From Sphingobacterium sp. UBA2700 (GTDB lineage Bacteria > Bacteroidota > Bacteroidia > Sphingobacteriales > Sphingobacteriaceae): DNA of 64,000 nucleotides. The translations under genes and the position numbers were made by a program. Each line of letters opens with the position of its first letter. Position 1 is the first letter of the stretch. The notes beneath the pieces are model-generated. The model searched no databases. It had not been told where the DNA came from and worked only from the letters and a program-made list of their open reading frames with translations. The stretch spans positions 57,530 to 121,529 of the forward strand of contig DELI01000035.1 in the NCBI GenBank assembly GCA_002354335.1, written 5' to 3'. This document shows positions 8,313 through 17,907 of this stretch, piece after piece.

Positions 8313-8890
8313 TTATAGCTCCGTTTGCAGGCTGCTAATCTCCCAGCTTGCTCTATACACATGTTCCTCTATCGTCAGACGGCTCACGACGCGCTCGACC
8401 AGCGAATCTTGGCGCTCGATCGTTTTGATTACCGCCCGAATAAATACCTGTTTCTTGTCTGCACTGTCGTCACTGCTCAAGGACTTCAATAGGAGATTGT
8501 TCTCATTGTTCAGCAGCTGAATCAACAGGACGCGCATTTGATTTTCTATACCGGGGTTACAGCTTAGCGTCAAGACGTAGTCTACATGTTCATCAATGGA
8601 AGAAGGGAAGTTAAGACGTCCTAAGGCCAGACCAATAGGTCGGAGCATCAAATGCGTGCAAACGATGGCGATTGTGACGATGGCAGCCTCCGGAAATAGA
8701 CCCAGACCACATAGAGAACCTACTGCTGCCGAGCACCAAATCGTTGCAGCCGTATTGAGGCCCTGTATGCTCTGCCCGTCTTTCATGATCACGCCGGCAC
8801 CCAAAAAGCCAATCCCGCTCACGATATAGGAGGCGATACGACCCACAGCATTCCCCCCGATATGGATGGAAAGCAGCACAAAGACCGTAG
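8313..8890 (-). pseudogene. mgtC: MgtC/SapB family protein, 5'-truncated
   Basis: Open from about 8888 to 8313, about 190 residues. It retains the family core GIGFLGAGVI and the segment GLNTAATIW..AAVG, plus the C-terminal ACT-like cytoplasmic domain. The first two membrane helices and the conserved arginine-rich GLRTH segment are missing. Homology begins at TVFVLLS and upstream sequence no longer resembles MgtC. A GTG at 8879 could start a short product, but it would lack part of the membrane domain. MgtC proteins modulate membrane ATPases and Mg2+ homeostasis. The break coincides with the start of a truncated glycosidase on the other strand. Confidence 0.75.
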
Positions 8891-9232
8891 GACAAATGGA
8901 TGATGCTGCTGAAAGACGAAACCAGAGAGCCCGCAGAAAAGAATTTGAAACTAGCTTTTGCCGATGAGCTTGAGGGACCTTATGGCGAAGCCAGCGAACC
9001 CATTACTGGCGATTATTGGGCAGAAGGACCGACCGTATCTTACGATAGTGGCGTCTGGTCGATTTACTTTGATAAATATGTAGACAAGAAGTTTGGGATG
9101 ATACAGTCTTCAGACCTAAAGAACTGGAAGGATGTTTCCGATAAACTAAGCATGCCGAAGGGTATTCGGCATGGCACTGTATTAAAAATATCGAAAAAGG
9201 AACTCGCCAAACTAAAGGCGCTGAAACCTTGA
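8891..9232 (+). pseudogene. C-terminal remnant of GH43-like glycosidase
   Basis: About 113 codons that read like the last third of a GH43-type five-bladed propeller glycosidase: KDETREP, a WAEGPTV motif, YFDKYVD, SSDLKNWKDVSD, and the ending IRHGTVLKIS typical of this group. No signal peptide or N-terminal blades are present; a stop (8888-8890) lies just upstream in frame. It starts exactly where mgtC ends, so both genes were probably cut by one deletion. Its stop abuts the stop of the convergent MFS gene. Probably non-functional. Confidence 0.65.
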
Positions 9233-10414
9233 TTATTGGTTTTTGAAGATTTTCAGTCGGCTTGTCATCACGAACATCAGAAGGCCGAATATCGAGAACA
9301 GAGCGAATGAATAGCGTAGGCTAAATAGCTCAGCGATATAACCGATCAGCGGTGGGCCCATCAGGAAACCCAGAAAAGAAATACTGGAAACCATCGCTAA
9401 AGCGACTCCTGCCGGGATACTCTTATGTTTGCCGGCAACAGAGTAAACCGTAGGGACGTTACAGGCAACGCCAAGACCGACCAGCATAAACGCCAAGGTA
9501 CCGATCCATAGATTAGGGAATATCACGGAGGCCAACATCCCGACAAACATCAGGATCCCCGATACCTGTAAGGTACGCTGTCTGCCAAAGCGTCCAACGA
9601 CAAAGTCACCGATAAAGCGACCCGTAGCCATCATGATCATAAAGGAGGCATAGCCCAAAATAACCAATTCCTCCGGTGCCTTCACGACATCGTGGAAATA
9701 AACACCACTCCAATCGAACATGGCGCCCTCGGTAGCCATAGAAAGAAAGGCGATGATTCCCAGCTGTATAATCACTGCGTCGGGTTTGTATTTTGTCTTC
9801 CGCTCGCCTGTCTCTGTTTTATTTTGCTCCGCCAGCAAGAACGGACGGTTCCATAGGATATTGACAATCAATAGCGCCACTATAACAAGGAAGTGGCTGA
9901 GGGTATTAAACCCAATGTTCGTCATCAAAAGGCCAATTAAAGCCCCCGTAAATCCCGCCAGACTCCAAGCCCCATGGAAAGACGACATAATCGACTTGCC
10001 ATACATATCCTCCGCCAGTACCCCCTGCGTATTTACCGAGATATTGCATAGGTTGCCCGCCACCCCGTATAAGAATAAAGAAGCTCCCAAGTACCAGGCA
10101 TTCGGCGATAAAGCAATCGGAATAAGAATCAAGGCATAGATAATCGCAACAATGGGAAGCACCAGTTTACTTCCAAAGCGATTGACCATAGCTGCTGATA
10201 AGGGCATCGTGATCAATTGACCAATAGGTAGCATCAAAAGGATAGTCCCTAGCTGTGCTTCCGAAAGCCCCAATGCTGTTTTGATCGTCGGAATACGACT
10301 TGCCCAAGAGGCAAACCCCAAACCCTGACCAAAATAAAATAAAGCAACAGCAAGACGGATTCTACTCTTTTCAGAAGTGGTTATCAGTTGACTGCTAGGT
10401 GATAAGCTTGTCAT
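9233..10414 (-). CDS. MFS transporter, YbjJ/fucose-permease-like
   Basis: 393 residues from the ATG ending at 10414, chosen because a promoter -7 element lies just before it. Twelve transmembrane helices are expected. The N-terminal GQGLGFASWASRIPTIK segment is characteristic of the YbjJ-like branch of the major facilitator superfamily. Substrate is not known; sugars or small amphipathic compounds are possible. It is transcribed alone and converges on the glycosidase remnant. Confidence 0.85.
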   Translation of the reverse strand: MTSLSPSSQLITTSEKSRIRLAVALFYFGQGLGFASWASRIPTIKTALGLSEAQLGTILLMLPIGQLITMPLSAAMVNRFGSKLVLPIVAIIYALILIPIALSPNAWYLGASLFLYGVAGNLCNISVNTQGVLAEDMYGKSIMSSFHGAWSLAGFTGALIGLLMTNIGFNTLSHFLVIVALLIVNILWNRPFLLAEQNKTETGERKTKYKPDAVIIQLGIIAFLSMATEGAMFDWSGVYFHDVVKAPEELVILGYASFMIMMATGRFIGDFVVGRFGRQRTLQVSGILMFVGMLASVIFPNLWIGTLAFMLVGLGVACNVPTVYSVAGKHKSIPAGVALAMVSSISFLGFLMGPPLIGYIAELFSLRYSFALFSIFGLLMFVMTSRLKIFKNQ

Positions 10415-10432
10415 TTTTATTAAAATTTGCGA

Positions 10433-10440
10433 CAAAGGTA
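10433..10440 (-). promoter_or_regulatory. promoter -7 element of the MFS gene
   Basis: TACCTTTG on the minus strand, 19 bases before the ATG, preceded by a TTG about 19 bases further upstream. Confidence 0.65.
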
Positions 10441-10496
10441 GAATAAAAAATATTAGCAATTCCCTGCTTAGTGTAAAAAAGACACCAAAACAAAGA

Positions 10497-10522
10497 AGAG
10501 CACCCCGGGGGATGCTCTTATA
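10497..10522 (-). terminator. terminator of the Oar-like receptor gene
   Basis: Stem AAGAGCA (left) and TGCTCTT (right) around a GC-rich centre; on the minus strand it is followed by a T-rich stretch. Confidence 0.65.
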
Positions 10523-10544
10523 AGAAGGTTGATTCAGCGTTTGG

Positions 10545-13500
10545 TTAAAAAGAATATCTTACACCAAACTGCGCTTGGAATGGATTTCCAGAGAAGCCTT
10601 TCGCTCCGACACTGTTTACCGAATAGTTATATTGTTTTTTTGCTTGATCAAATCCGTCAACCTTGTATAAAGCTTGATTTCCTAAGGCATGGTTTACACC
10701 CCATTCCTTATTCAGCATATTCATAAAGTTGAATACATCGATAGAGAGCTCTATGCTGTGTGTCTTATAGAAACGTACATTTTTCGCAAGGCGTAAATCG
10801 ACCGTTCCGAAGAAATCGTTGATACCCGCATTCCGCTCAGACATACGACCGGAGTATTTCGTCAATAGGTCTTTCATGCTTTGTGCTGCATCGGGGTTGT
10901 CCAAAATTCCCTGTATGCCTTTCTTGATACCTTCAGGAGTATTGGCGCCATTGGGGTCGAAGATAAAGGCAAGGTCATTGTCTGACGACACAAAGTCGCC
11001 ATTGATGTTACCGCCCGCACGAAGGGTATAACGTGATCCTGCTACACCACTGAAGCGGAATCCGAATTGGAAACCATAGAAGGTCGGTGCCGTACCGTAT
11101 ACTACTAATTTGTGGCGGAATTGATTGTCGGAATAGGTAATAGAACTTAGGTTCCGTGGATCATCAACAACAGGTTGCACCAAGGTTGCCGTATTCGCTA
11201 CGTTTCCATTGAAAGAGGTATTGTCCTTCGTATCGTTCCACGTGTAACTAGCGTTGATCGCTCCATCTTTAAAGTACTGATAGGTTGCATCGAGCACGAC
11301 CGCATAGTGATTAACTTTTCCGAAGCTGGTTAATTCAAGTGCACGGCCAAGCTTGTTCGATACGCGACCATCTTTCCAGTCCGCCTGCCCATTCCCCGGA
11401 ATCTTCTCCGCCGGAACAAATACGCCGCGATTCGCCTCATTGGCTAAACGGAAGAATGGCTCGCTTACTAAGTTGCGCTCGATATAGGTATAATTGTTTC
11501 TGCCTAAAGTCATAAATCCTGTAATTCCCACTTTTAAACGGTCGGTAATCAGCTTCGTATAGGATAGATTGGCTTTGTAAACCGTCGGAACCTTCGCATC
11601 CTCGCCCGTAAAGTTGATCGTAGGCAACTGATGTTCCTTCAATGAAGGAATGCTGTTCGGATCTTTGCGGTAGGCTTCAAAATCTGGCGTTGGTACTTGC
11701 GCACCGCGTACATCGACAGTCGCTAAATTGGAACCATCGAAGGTCAGGTTGTTGATGATCATATAGTTGTTGATATCCGAAGCGAAGATTCCCCCGCCTA
11801 CGCGCAAGAAGTCTGTCTGGTTCTCATTGATATCCCAGGTAAACTGCAACCTCGGCTGAAGGATAAAGGAACTTAATCGGTTGTCCGTGCGCAACTTCAA
11901 CTCATCATAAACCAATTGATTGAAAGTCGCCTTCGGATAAGCCGCATAGTCCATGCGTAGACCTGCCGTCATCTCCAAACCCGCCGCAATATTCTTTCTT
12001 AACTGCCCGTATAGTCCGAAGTTCATAATGGTGCCGCGAACAGCGATATCATCTTTCAGAGGAACCTCACGGTAGTAACGGTAGGGTTTTAAGTTTTCAA
12101 AATTCTGTAAAGCGTTGATCGGAGGAACGGCATTTTTATCGTTGGTAAAGTGGAAACGACCATTCACTTCCGAACCGTAGATTGATTTGGAATTTGTTGC
12201 CATAACATCCAATCCGAAGGTGTATTTTGCGAAATCAGTATCCCAATACAAATTGTTGGTCAACTGCAAAACATTGTTTTTAAAGCTCTCCTGCGCAAAA
12301 CGATGACCACCAATTTGAAGATTGGTTGCCAAATCTTTACCATCAATATTGGAAGTTACATTCTCTACAATCGCGCGAGGGATATAATTCTTGCCAATTT
12401 GGTCGCCCTGTGTCGAGTTTTGGTAAACATAAAGATGTTGAACTTTCACCTCATTGGTTACGCGAGGAGAAATCGATGTACGAAGAGTTGCTAGAAAGCT
12501 GTTGTCAAAATTCTTGTCATTGCCATAAGACTCTAACAAGGTGATATTCGTGTTATCCGCCAATCCTAATGGATTATAGTCGTAGGTTAGGTTGTTGCGG
12601 ATCGTCAATAAATTCTTTTCGTTGATTTGGTAATCTAAGCGGAGGAATGCAGCATCTGAGGTACGGCGCTTATTGATGGAACCGTATTGTGCCTGCTTGG
12701 ATACACCGTATTTATTTTGTGCAATGCTGACGAAGTTGTCTAAAGTTGCTTTGTTGATGCGGTACAGGACCTCATCAGCTGGAGATCCGATATCGGCGAT
12801 CAACAAGGAGCGATTGTCTTGCTGTCTATCCCAAACGACGAAAAAGTGCAATTTATCTTTAATGATCGGCCCTCCCAGAGAGAAACCGTACTGATAGGTC
12901 GAATAGCTGCCCATGCGTTTGTTTCCGCGAATATCATTCTTGCTGGTCAACCAGTCGGCGCGCCCAAATAAAAATGCGGATCCGGAAAGCGTATTGGTAC
13001 CTGATTTTGTAACAGCAGAGATCGTACCGCCACCGCTACGTCCGAATGTAACATCATATTGATTGGTTACGACCTTGAACTCACGCACGGCCTCCATAGA
13101 GATGGAGTAAGGAGCGCCACTTCTTGCCGTTGTAGAACCTGCAGAAGTAGGGTTCTTAGCGTTCATACCGTCAATGGTAAAGTTGGTGGATGAGCCAAGC
13201 TGACCCGAAAGGGAACCGCCGGTAGACAAGGGAGAAAGGTCGGTTAAGGTCGTAAAATTACGCCCATTGACCGGCAGCGATTTAATATCTTTGGAGGAGA
13301 ATGCCGTTGCAGCACCGAAGTAGTCTTTTGAGTTTTTCAACGCAGATGCTGTTACTTCCACTGCATCCAGGGAGGTGCTGGAAGAAATCAACAGCAAATT
13401 AACACGGGCAACATCGCCCTGGTTAAGCATAATGCCAGATGCCGATCCCACACCTTTTTCCATGTGGTTGGCCTGTACATGATATGGACCACCCAAGGGA

Positions 13501-13727
13501 AGCTGCTTGATGTCAAAATTACCACGCTCGTTCGTAACCGTGGTGGTTGTGAAACCCGTAGACTCATTACGAACACGGATGGTTGTATTGCTTGCCGGAT
13601 TGCCGGACTCGTCACGCACAGCACCCGTGATGGAGGCTTGCGTTCCTTGAGCAAAAGCCTGTGAAAAAAGGCTCAACGCTAATAAGGGGATAAAGAGTAG
13701 AAATTTGAGGTTAAAGGATTTGTCCAT
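10545..13727 (-). CDS. TonB-dependent receptor, Oar-like
   Basis: 1060 residues. Signal peptide (to FAQG near residue 27), then a carboxypeptidase-regulatory-like domain (about 30-120, ASITGAVRDESGNPASN), a TonB plug domain (about 130-260, with TIDGMNAKNP and NQYDVTFGRSGG) and a long beta-barrel ending in RYSF with a terminal Phe. This order matches the Oar family of outer-membrane receptors. These import large ligands with TonB/ExbBD energy or act in adhesion; the ligand here is unknown. It has its own promoter and terminator. A secreted phosphoesterase lies divergently beyond a repeat-rich gap. Confidence 0.9.
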   Translation of the reverse strand: MDKSFNLKFLLFIPLLALSLFSQAFAQGTQASITGAVRDESGNPASNTTIRVRNESTGFTTTTVTNERGNFDIKQLPLGGPYHVQANHMEKGVGSASGIMLNQGDVARVNLLLISSSTSLDAVEVTASALKNSKDYFGAATAFSSKDIKSLPVNGRNFTTLTDLSPLSTGGSLSGQLGSSTNFTIDGMNAKNPTSAGSTTARSGAPYSISMEAVREFKVVTNQYDVTFGRSGGGTISAVTKSGTNTLSGSAFLFGRADWLTSKNDIRGNKRMGSYSTYQYGFSLGGPIIKDKLHFFVVWDRQQDNRSLLIADIGSPADEVLYRINKATLDNFVSIAQNKYGVSKQAQYGSINKRRTSDAAFLRLDYQINEKNLLTIRNNLTYDYNPLGLADNTNITLLESYGNDKNFDNSFLATLRTSISPRVTNEVKVQHLYVYQNSTQGDQIGKNYIPRAIVENVTSNIDGKDLATNLQIGGHRFAQESFKNNVLQLTNNLYWDTDFAKYTFGLDVMATNSKSIYGSEVNGRFHFTNDKNAVPPINALQNFENLKPYRYYREVPLKDDIAVRGTIMNFGLYGQLRKNIAAGLEMTAGLRMDYAAYPKATFNQLVYDELKLRTDNRLSSFILQPRLQFTWDINENQTDFLRVGGGIFASDINNYMIINNLTFDGSNLATVDVRGAQVPTPDFEAYRKDPNSIPSLKEHQLPTINFTGEDAKVPTVYKANLSYTKLITDRLKVGITGFMTLGRNNYTYIERNLVSEPFFRLANEANRGVFVPAEKIPGNGQADWKDGRVSNKLGRALELTSFGKVNHYAVVLDATYQYFKDGAINASYTWNDTKDNTSFNGNVANTATLVQPVVDDPRNLSSITYSDNQFRHKLVVYGTAPTFYGFQFGFRFSGVAGSRYTLRAGGNINGDFVSSDNDLAFIFDPNGANTPEGIKKGIQGILDNPDAAQSMKDLLTKYSGRMSERNAGINDFFGTVDLRLAKNVRFYKTHSIELSIDVFNFMNMLNKEWGVNHALGNQALYKVDGFDQAKKQYNYSVNSVGAKGFSGNPFQAQFGVRYSF

Positions 13728-13749
13728 GTTCTAAGTTTAATATAGTCCC

Positions 13750-13778
13750 CAAAACTATAATCGCAATGTTAACTCAAA
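13750..13778 (-). promoter_or_regulatory. promoter of the Oar-like receptor gene
   Basis: On the minus strand TTTG (13775-13778), 17 bases, TAGTTTTG (13750-13757), about 22 bases before the ATG. Confidence 0.65.
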
Positions 13779-13883
13779 ATTGCCTGCATAAAAACAACCT
13801 ATTATGCTTGTGTTAAAAAGATGTTTCAAACGGCTATTCGAGAAGACAACCTCGAGTTACACCCAAACCAGAAACAATGCACT

Positions 13884-13972
13884 CCCAATACATAACCCAA
13901 TCAAAGCCCTTTCGGAGCGGCTTTGATTGGGTTATGTATTGGGTTTGTATTGGGTTTGAAAGGGCTTTAAGT
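13884..13972. repeat. dispersed palindromic repeat, copy 1
   Basis: Perfect 25-bp inverted repeat (13884-13908 with 13919-13943) around a 10-base loop, followed by a tail TTGGGTTTGAAAGGGCTT. The core CCCTTTCGGAGCGGCTTTGA and the tail recur with small changes at 43.3 kb. No coding potential is seen. Confidence 0.8.
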
Positions 13973-14010
13973 GCTCGTAATTATGTAGAGGGGATGAGGA
14001 GGATTTGAAA

Positions 14011-14310
14011 TAGTATTTAGTATTTAGTAGTTAGTAGTTAGTATAAAGACCTATGGCGGAAGATCTTATCCAGTTTTAAATCATCAGAATAAACCCGTGA
14101 TTTCCTGATTAACCGCAAATTTGTTTGCATTTAGTACCTCCATTTTGTGGTCAACCTATTTCAGGGACGGACATAAAGACCTATGGAGGAATTATATATT
14201 AGGCAAGCAGACAATGTTCTAATTTCAAGTGTCTTATATCTAAAATCCACTATTTAAAGCCTAGTAACCCGCCATAGGTCTAACTACTAAATACTAACTA
14301 CTAACTACTA
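14011..14310. mobile_element. 300-bp MITE-like element with inverted ends
   Basis: Left end 14011-14059 carries tandem TAGTAGTTAGTAGTTAGTAT followed by AGACCTATGGCGG; the right end 14269-14310 is the reverse complement (CCGCCATAGGTCT followed by repeated ACTAACT units). The interior has a third AAAGACCTATGG copy (14175-14186), direct with the left end, and no open frame of note. The same end unit occurs twice at 63.9 kb. Structure resembles a non-autonomous miniature element or REP-like repeat; no transposase is nearby. Confidence 0.55.
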
Positions 14311-14352
14311 ATGTTAAATTCTCTTTGCTTTTCGCAAAGAGAATTTAACATT
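14310..14352. terminator. perfect 19-bp hairpin
   Basis: AATGTTAAATTCTCTTTGC (14310-14328) and its exact reverse complement (14334-14352) with a 5-base loop. It abuts the right end of the MITE-like element and precedes the phosphoesterase promoter. It lacks a long T-run, so it may be a repeat arm rather than a terminator. Confidence 0.4.
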
Positions 14353-14410
14353 CCCTTAATCCCTTGTTAAACCTAGAAGGCTAGTTTTGGCCTATCAACA
14401 ACCAAGAAAA

Positions 14411-15973
14411 ATGAAAAAACTATATTGGTCCTTGTTGGCTTGTCTTTTATGTGGGACGGCCGTGGGACAGGATTTTGCTAAGGGGACAGTTTATGTAGAC
14501 GTTAATGGCAATGGTCGGCAGGACAAAAAAGAGGCCGGGTTGCCGGGTGTCAGCGTGAGTAATGGTCGCGAAGTGGTTTTAACCGACAAGAACGGGAAAT
14601 ACGAGCTTCCGGTACAGAACGACAACATTATTTTCGTGATTAAGCCATCGGGTTATGCCTTGCCTTTGGATCAGAACAACTTACCGAAGTTTTACTATAT
14701 CCATAAGCCACAGGGTTCGCCGGAGTTAAAATATGCGGGAGTTGCACCAACAGGTCCGCTTCCGAAGTCGATTGATTTTGGCTTGAAGCAACAGGAGGAG
14801 TCGAAGTCTTTTTCAGCTTTTGTATTTGGCGATCCGCAGGCCTATAACGAGGATGAGTTGGCTTACTTCTTAAATGGTGTGGTGAAAGAAGCCAATCAGA
14901 AAAAAGGCCCTTTATTTGGTATCAGCTTAGGGGACCTGGTAGGCGATAATTTGAGCTTGCATCCTGGATATCAGCATGCGATCGGGCAGATGGGTTTGCC
15001 TTGGTTCAATGTTATGGGAAACCACGATATGAACTACGATGTGGAGCAGGACTCTTTAGCGGATGAAGGTTTCGAGCGAGCTTTTGGTCCGGCGAATTAT
15101 GCTTTCAACGTAGGCAATGCGCATTTCATTGTGTTAGACAACATCATCTATCCGCATCCTCAAACGGGTAAGGGTTATCAGGGAGGTTTACGTGCGGATC
15201 AACTGGACTTTGTGGAGAACAACTTAAAGCAGGTTCCTAAGGATAAATTGATTGTTTTGGCTTTCCATATTCCTTTGAATGTAGAGAATAATGCTTCCTT
15301 CCGCAATGAGGATAGACAGCGCTTGTTTGATTTATTGGCACCTTATGCGAATACGCTTTCCCTCTCTGCACACACTCATTATCAACAGCAAAATTTCTAT
15401 ACCGATCAGCATGGTTGGAAAGGCCAGAAGCCGCATCATGAATTTAATGTAGGGACGACCTCCGGCGATTGGTATTCCGGTATTTTGAATGCAAAGGGTA
15501 TTCCTGCCTCGACGATGCGTGATGGTACGCCAAAGGGCTATGCGATATTAGCGATTGACGATAATAAGTATACGTTTGACTATAAGGTGGTCGATCAAGC
15601 GGATGATTATTCGATGGCTCTTTTTGGTCCTTCAGTTGTTAAACAGAAATATGCCGGTCGTTATTCTGTTTTTGCAAACTTCTTTCTAGGATCAGCAAAT
15701 GATCAGGTTCGCTATCGTATCGATAATAAAGAGTGGAAGACAATGCAAAGAATCGAGACAGAAGATCCCGCTTATAGAAAAGATTTGTTGGCTTACGATG
15801 GAGCAACAACGTTGATACCGGGTAGAAGACCAAGCGATGCGGTAAAGTCTGCACACCTTTGGAAGCTTGATTTACCAAAATTAAAAGCCGGGAAACATAG
15901 TCTTGTTATTGAAGCGGTGGATATGTTCGGAAGAACACATACAGCAACGAAAGAGATTGAGGTCGTTGAATAA
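14411..15973 (+). CDS. secreted calcineurin-like phosphoesterase
   Basis: 520 residues from the ATG at 14411; a TTG-initiated extension to 14387 would overlap the -7 element TAGTTTTG (14382-14389). Signal peptide to VGQD near residue 20, then an N-terminal SdrD/transthyretin-like domain (about 22-110, DVNGNGRQDKKEAGLPGVSV), a metallophosphatase core (about 125-340) with FGDPQ, GDLVGDN, GNHDMNYD and SAHTHYQQ metal-ligand motifs, and a C-terminal beta domain. This matches the MetallophosN/MetallophosC architecture. It hydrolyses phosphoesters outside the cytoplasm; the substrate is not evident. Confidence 0.9.
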   Translation: MKKLYWSLLACLLCGTAVGQDFAKGTVYVDVNGNGRQDKKEAGLPGVSVSNGREVVLTDKNGKYELPVQNDNIIFVIKPSGYALPLDQNNLPKFYYIHKPQGSPELKYAGVAPTGPLPKSIDFGLKQQEESKSFSAFVFGDPQAYNEDELAYFLNGVVKEANQKKGPLFGISLGDLVGDNLSLHPGYQHAIGQMGLPWFNVMGNHDMNYDVEQDSLADEGFERAFGPANYAFNVGNAHFIVLDNIIYPHPQTGKGYQGGLRADQLDFVENNLKQVPKDKLIVLAFHIPLNVENNASFRNEDRQRLFDLLAPYANTLSLSAHTHYQQQNFYTDQHGWKGQKPHHEFNVGTTSGDWYSGILNAKGIPASTMRDGTPKGYAILAIDDNKYTFDYKVVDQADDYSMALFGPSVVKQKYAGRYSVFANFFLGSANDQVRYRIDNKEWKTMQRIETEDPAYRKDLLAYDGATTLIPGRRPSDAVKSAHLWKLDLPKLKAGKHSLVIEAVDMFGRTHTATKEIEVVE

Positions 15974-16141
15974 GCGAACTTTTAGCGGAGGTTTCGAAGG
16001 TTTTCAACCTGCCAACGAAACATAGCATAGTGAACTGGGTGGGCTATTCGCTAGCCCACACCAATTCTACTATTAATCGCAGATGGTTATTTACTATAAT
16101 AATATAGTTTCTTGACCTCATGCCAGGATCTGCACCTCGCA

Positions 16142-17868
16142 TTAACGGTTCGGATTATTAATCGCTCGGATGCAGCGCACATTCCTTCCTTCGTCGGAGA
16201 CCCTATCTTCATAGGTGATTCCTCCCCAGGATATTCCCCACAATACTCTAGAAAATGAGGCGACTACGGCCTTACTTGTTGTTTCGTTTACGGCTGTAGC
16301 GGTCCAATAGTGGCATTGACCACCCGCCACTACCCCATATAGAAATCCTATAGGGCTTTGATCCACATAAGGGGCGAAGAAGCCCGGGGCGGTTCTGTAG
16401 CCCCCGTATGAAATGTAGAGTCGATTGTCGTCGTATGCTTCATTCCTGCTGTATTCCGTGTCTTTCTCCCACACTGCGCCGTAATTAGCGCCGTAGAAGA
16501 TTCCGTTTATCTCTTCTTTTTTATCGGGTTGCCCAAGGGTTTCCCAGGTCGCTAAGTCGGGCATTTTCCAGGTTCCTTCCGGGTAGAGTAGCGCACAACC
16601 GTCTGTTGTTCCTGCTTCACCTCGAGGTACATCGGACTTCCAGTTCCAGAAATCCTGATCGATCGTTGTGATATTCGACCCATCCGGGTTGGACTTTAAA
16701 CGATATTTATCCAACTTCAGTGGATTGTAGATGAGGTTTGTTCTAGCCCACATAATCCCCTTTACTTTAATTGGCGATTCGAGTAGGCGCAATGTGGCGA
16801 TATGGCTGGATCCGATACTCGGTGTCAGCCCTTGTGGAAGCGTAAAAGATAGTCCCGGGAACTACTAAATGTTCTGGTCCGCCCATCGTCCAGCAAGATG
16901 CTAAGCGGCGTAAAATTGAACGTTAGATTTCCGGGACTGATTGCAGTTGTATTTAATGTGTAAAAACTGGCCACTTTCACTGCTTCTCCTTCCACGATAT
17001 TGTCTACTTTCATTTCAGCATTGGTCACCACGGCATTTACGGGCTCAATATTGCTAAAACTGTTGCTGAATGGATTGTAATCGCCCATCGTCATCACTTC
17101 CGTACCGGGGACCGTGTTGTTTTGAATGCTGATTTTAGTGTCGGTAGAAAGCGTAGCGAACATACCTCGCACGTTGACGACGGCTTGGATTCTTGCCGTT
17201 TTCCGCTTGAATACGATATTCAGAAAGTTCTCTCCGGCTTGGATGCTAATGTTGCCGGAGGCAACCATTAGATCTTTATTGCTGAGTGCCCCTCTAGATA
17301 TCAGTTTGCTGTCCGCATCAAAATCGGGAACTGATTCTCGCTCGTTGGTGGAGTATGCGTACCATTTGTAGGTCCACCCTAAATTGACTGGAATAAGCGG
17401 GTCAGTTCCTGTTGATCCGACCACGTTCGCTAACACATTATCGTTTTGATCGCAGAGGATGACCCGATATTTAACCTGGTCTTCCAACGGAATACTCGCA
17501 GCTTTTGCCCCTCTGGCTTTGGCTTGTGCGTCGCCATTGTTGGGCGTAATGCTGCTGCTGAGGGGTGCCTTTATGTTTTGTTCGAGACTGATCAGCGCAT
17601 CGCCTAAGGTCCCAGACACGAGGGTTTCGTCGGCCTGAATCCCATGCCTTCTACCGACGTCACCCTTCATGCCAATGGCAGATTTGGCAACAGAGTTATC
17701 CCCTTCTATACCACTAATCTTGAATTTTAATATATGTTCCCCATTTGGTGTTTTGTCCCCCGTATTGCTGTATTCACTTTTGGAACAGCTAATTGCTAAG
17801 AATAGTGCCAATATGCATAGCGCAAGGAGCGGAATATGCTGCGTAAAACGTAATCTTTTGTTTTTCAT
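16142..17868 (-). pseudogene. fimbrillin/FISUMP lipoprotein A, frameshifted
   Basis: Two open frames that together are collinear with the intact paralogue at 18610-20328. From 17868 the first frame gives a lipoprotein signal (FLAISC) and fimbrillin-like repeats, and stops at 16825 after leaving the homologous frame near FSSSRDY. The second frame resumes with LPQGLTPSIGSSHIATLRL and ends with the FISUMP-like EGRNVRCIRA at 16142. One base missing around 16857-16868 restores a single protein of about 575 residues. Exported outer-membrane lipoprotein, possibly a fimbrial or adhesin subunit. Either inactivated or a sequence error. Confidence 0.75.
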
Positions 17869-17907
17869 TTGGCTTTTGTCTAAATGTTTTGCTGATGATT
17901 TTAAGGT

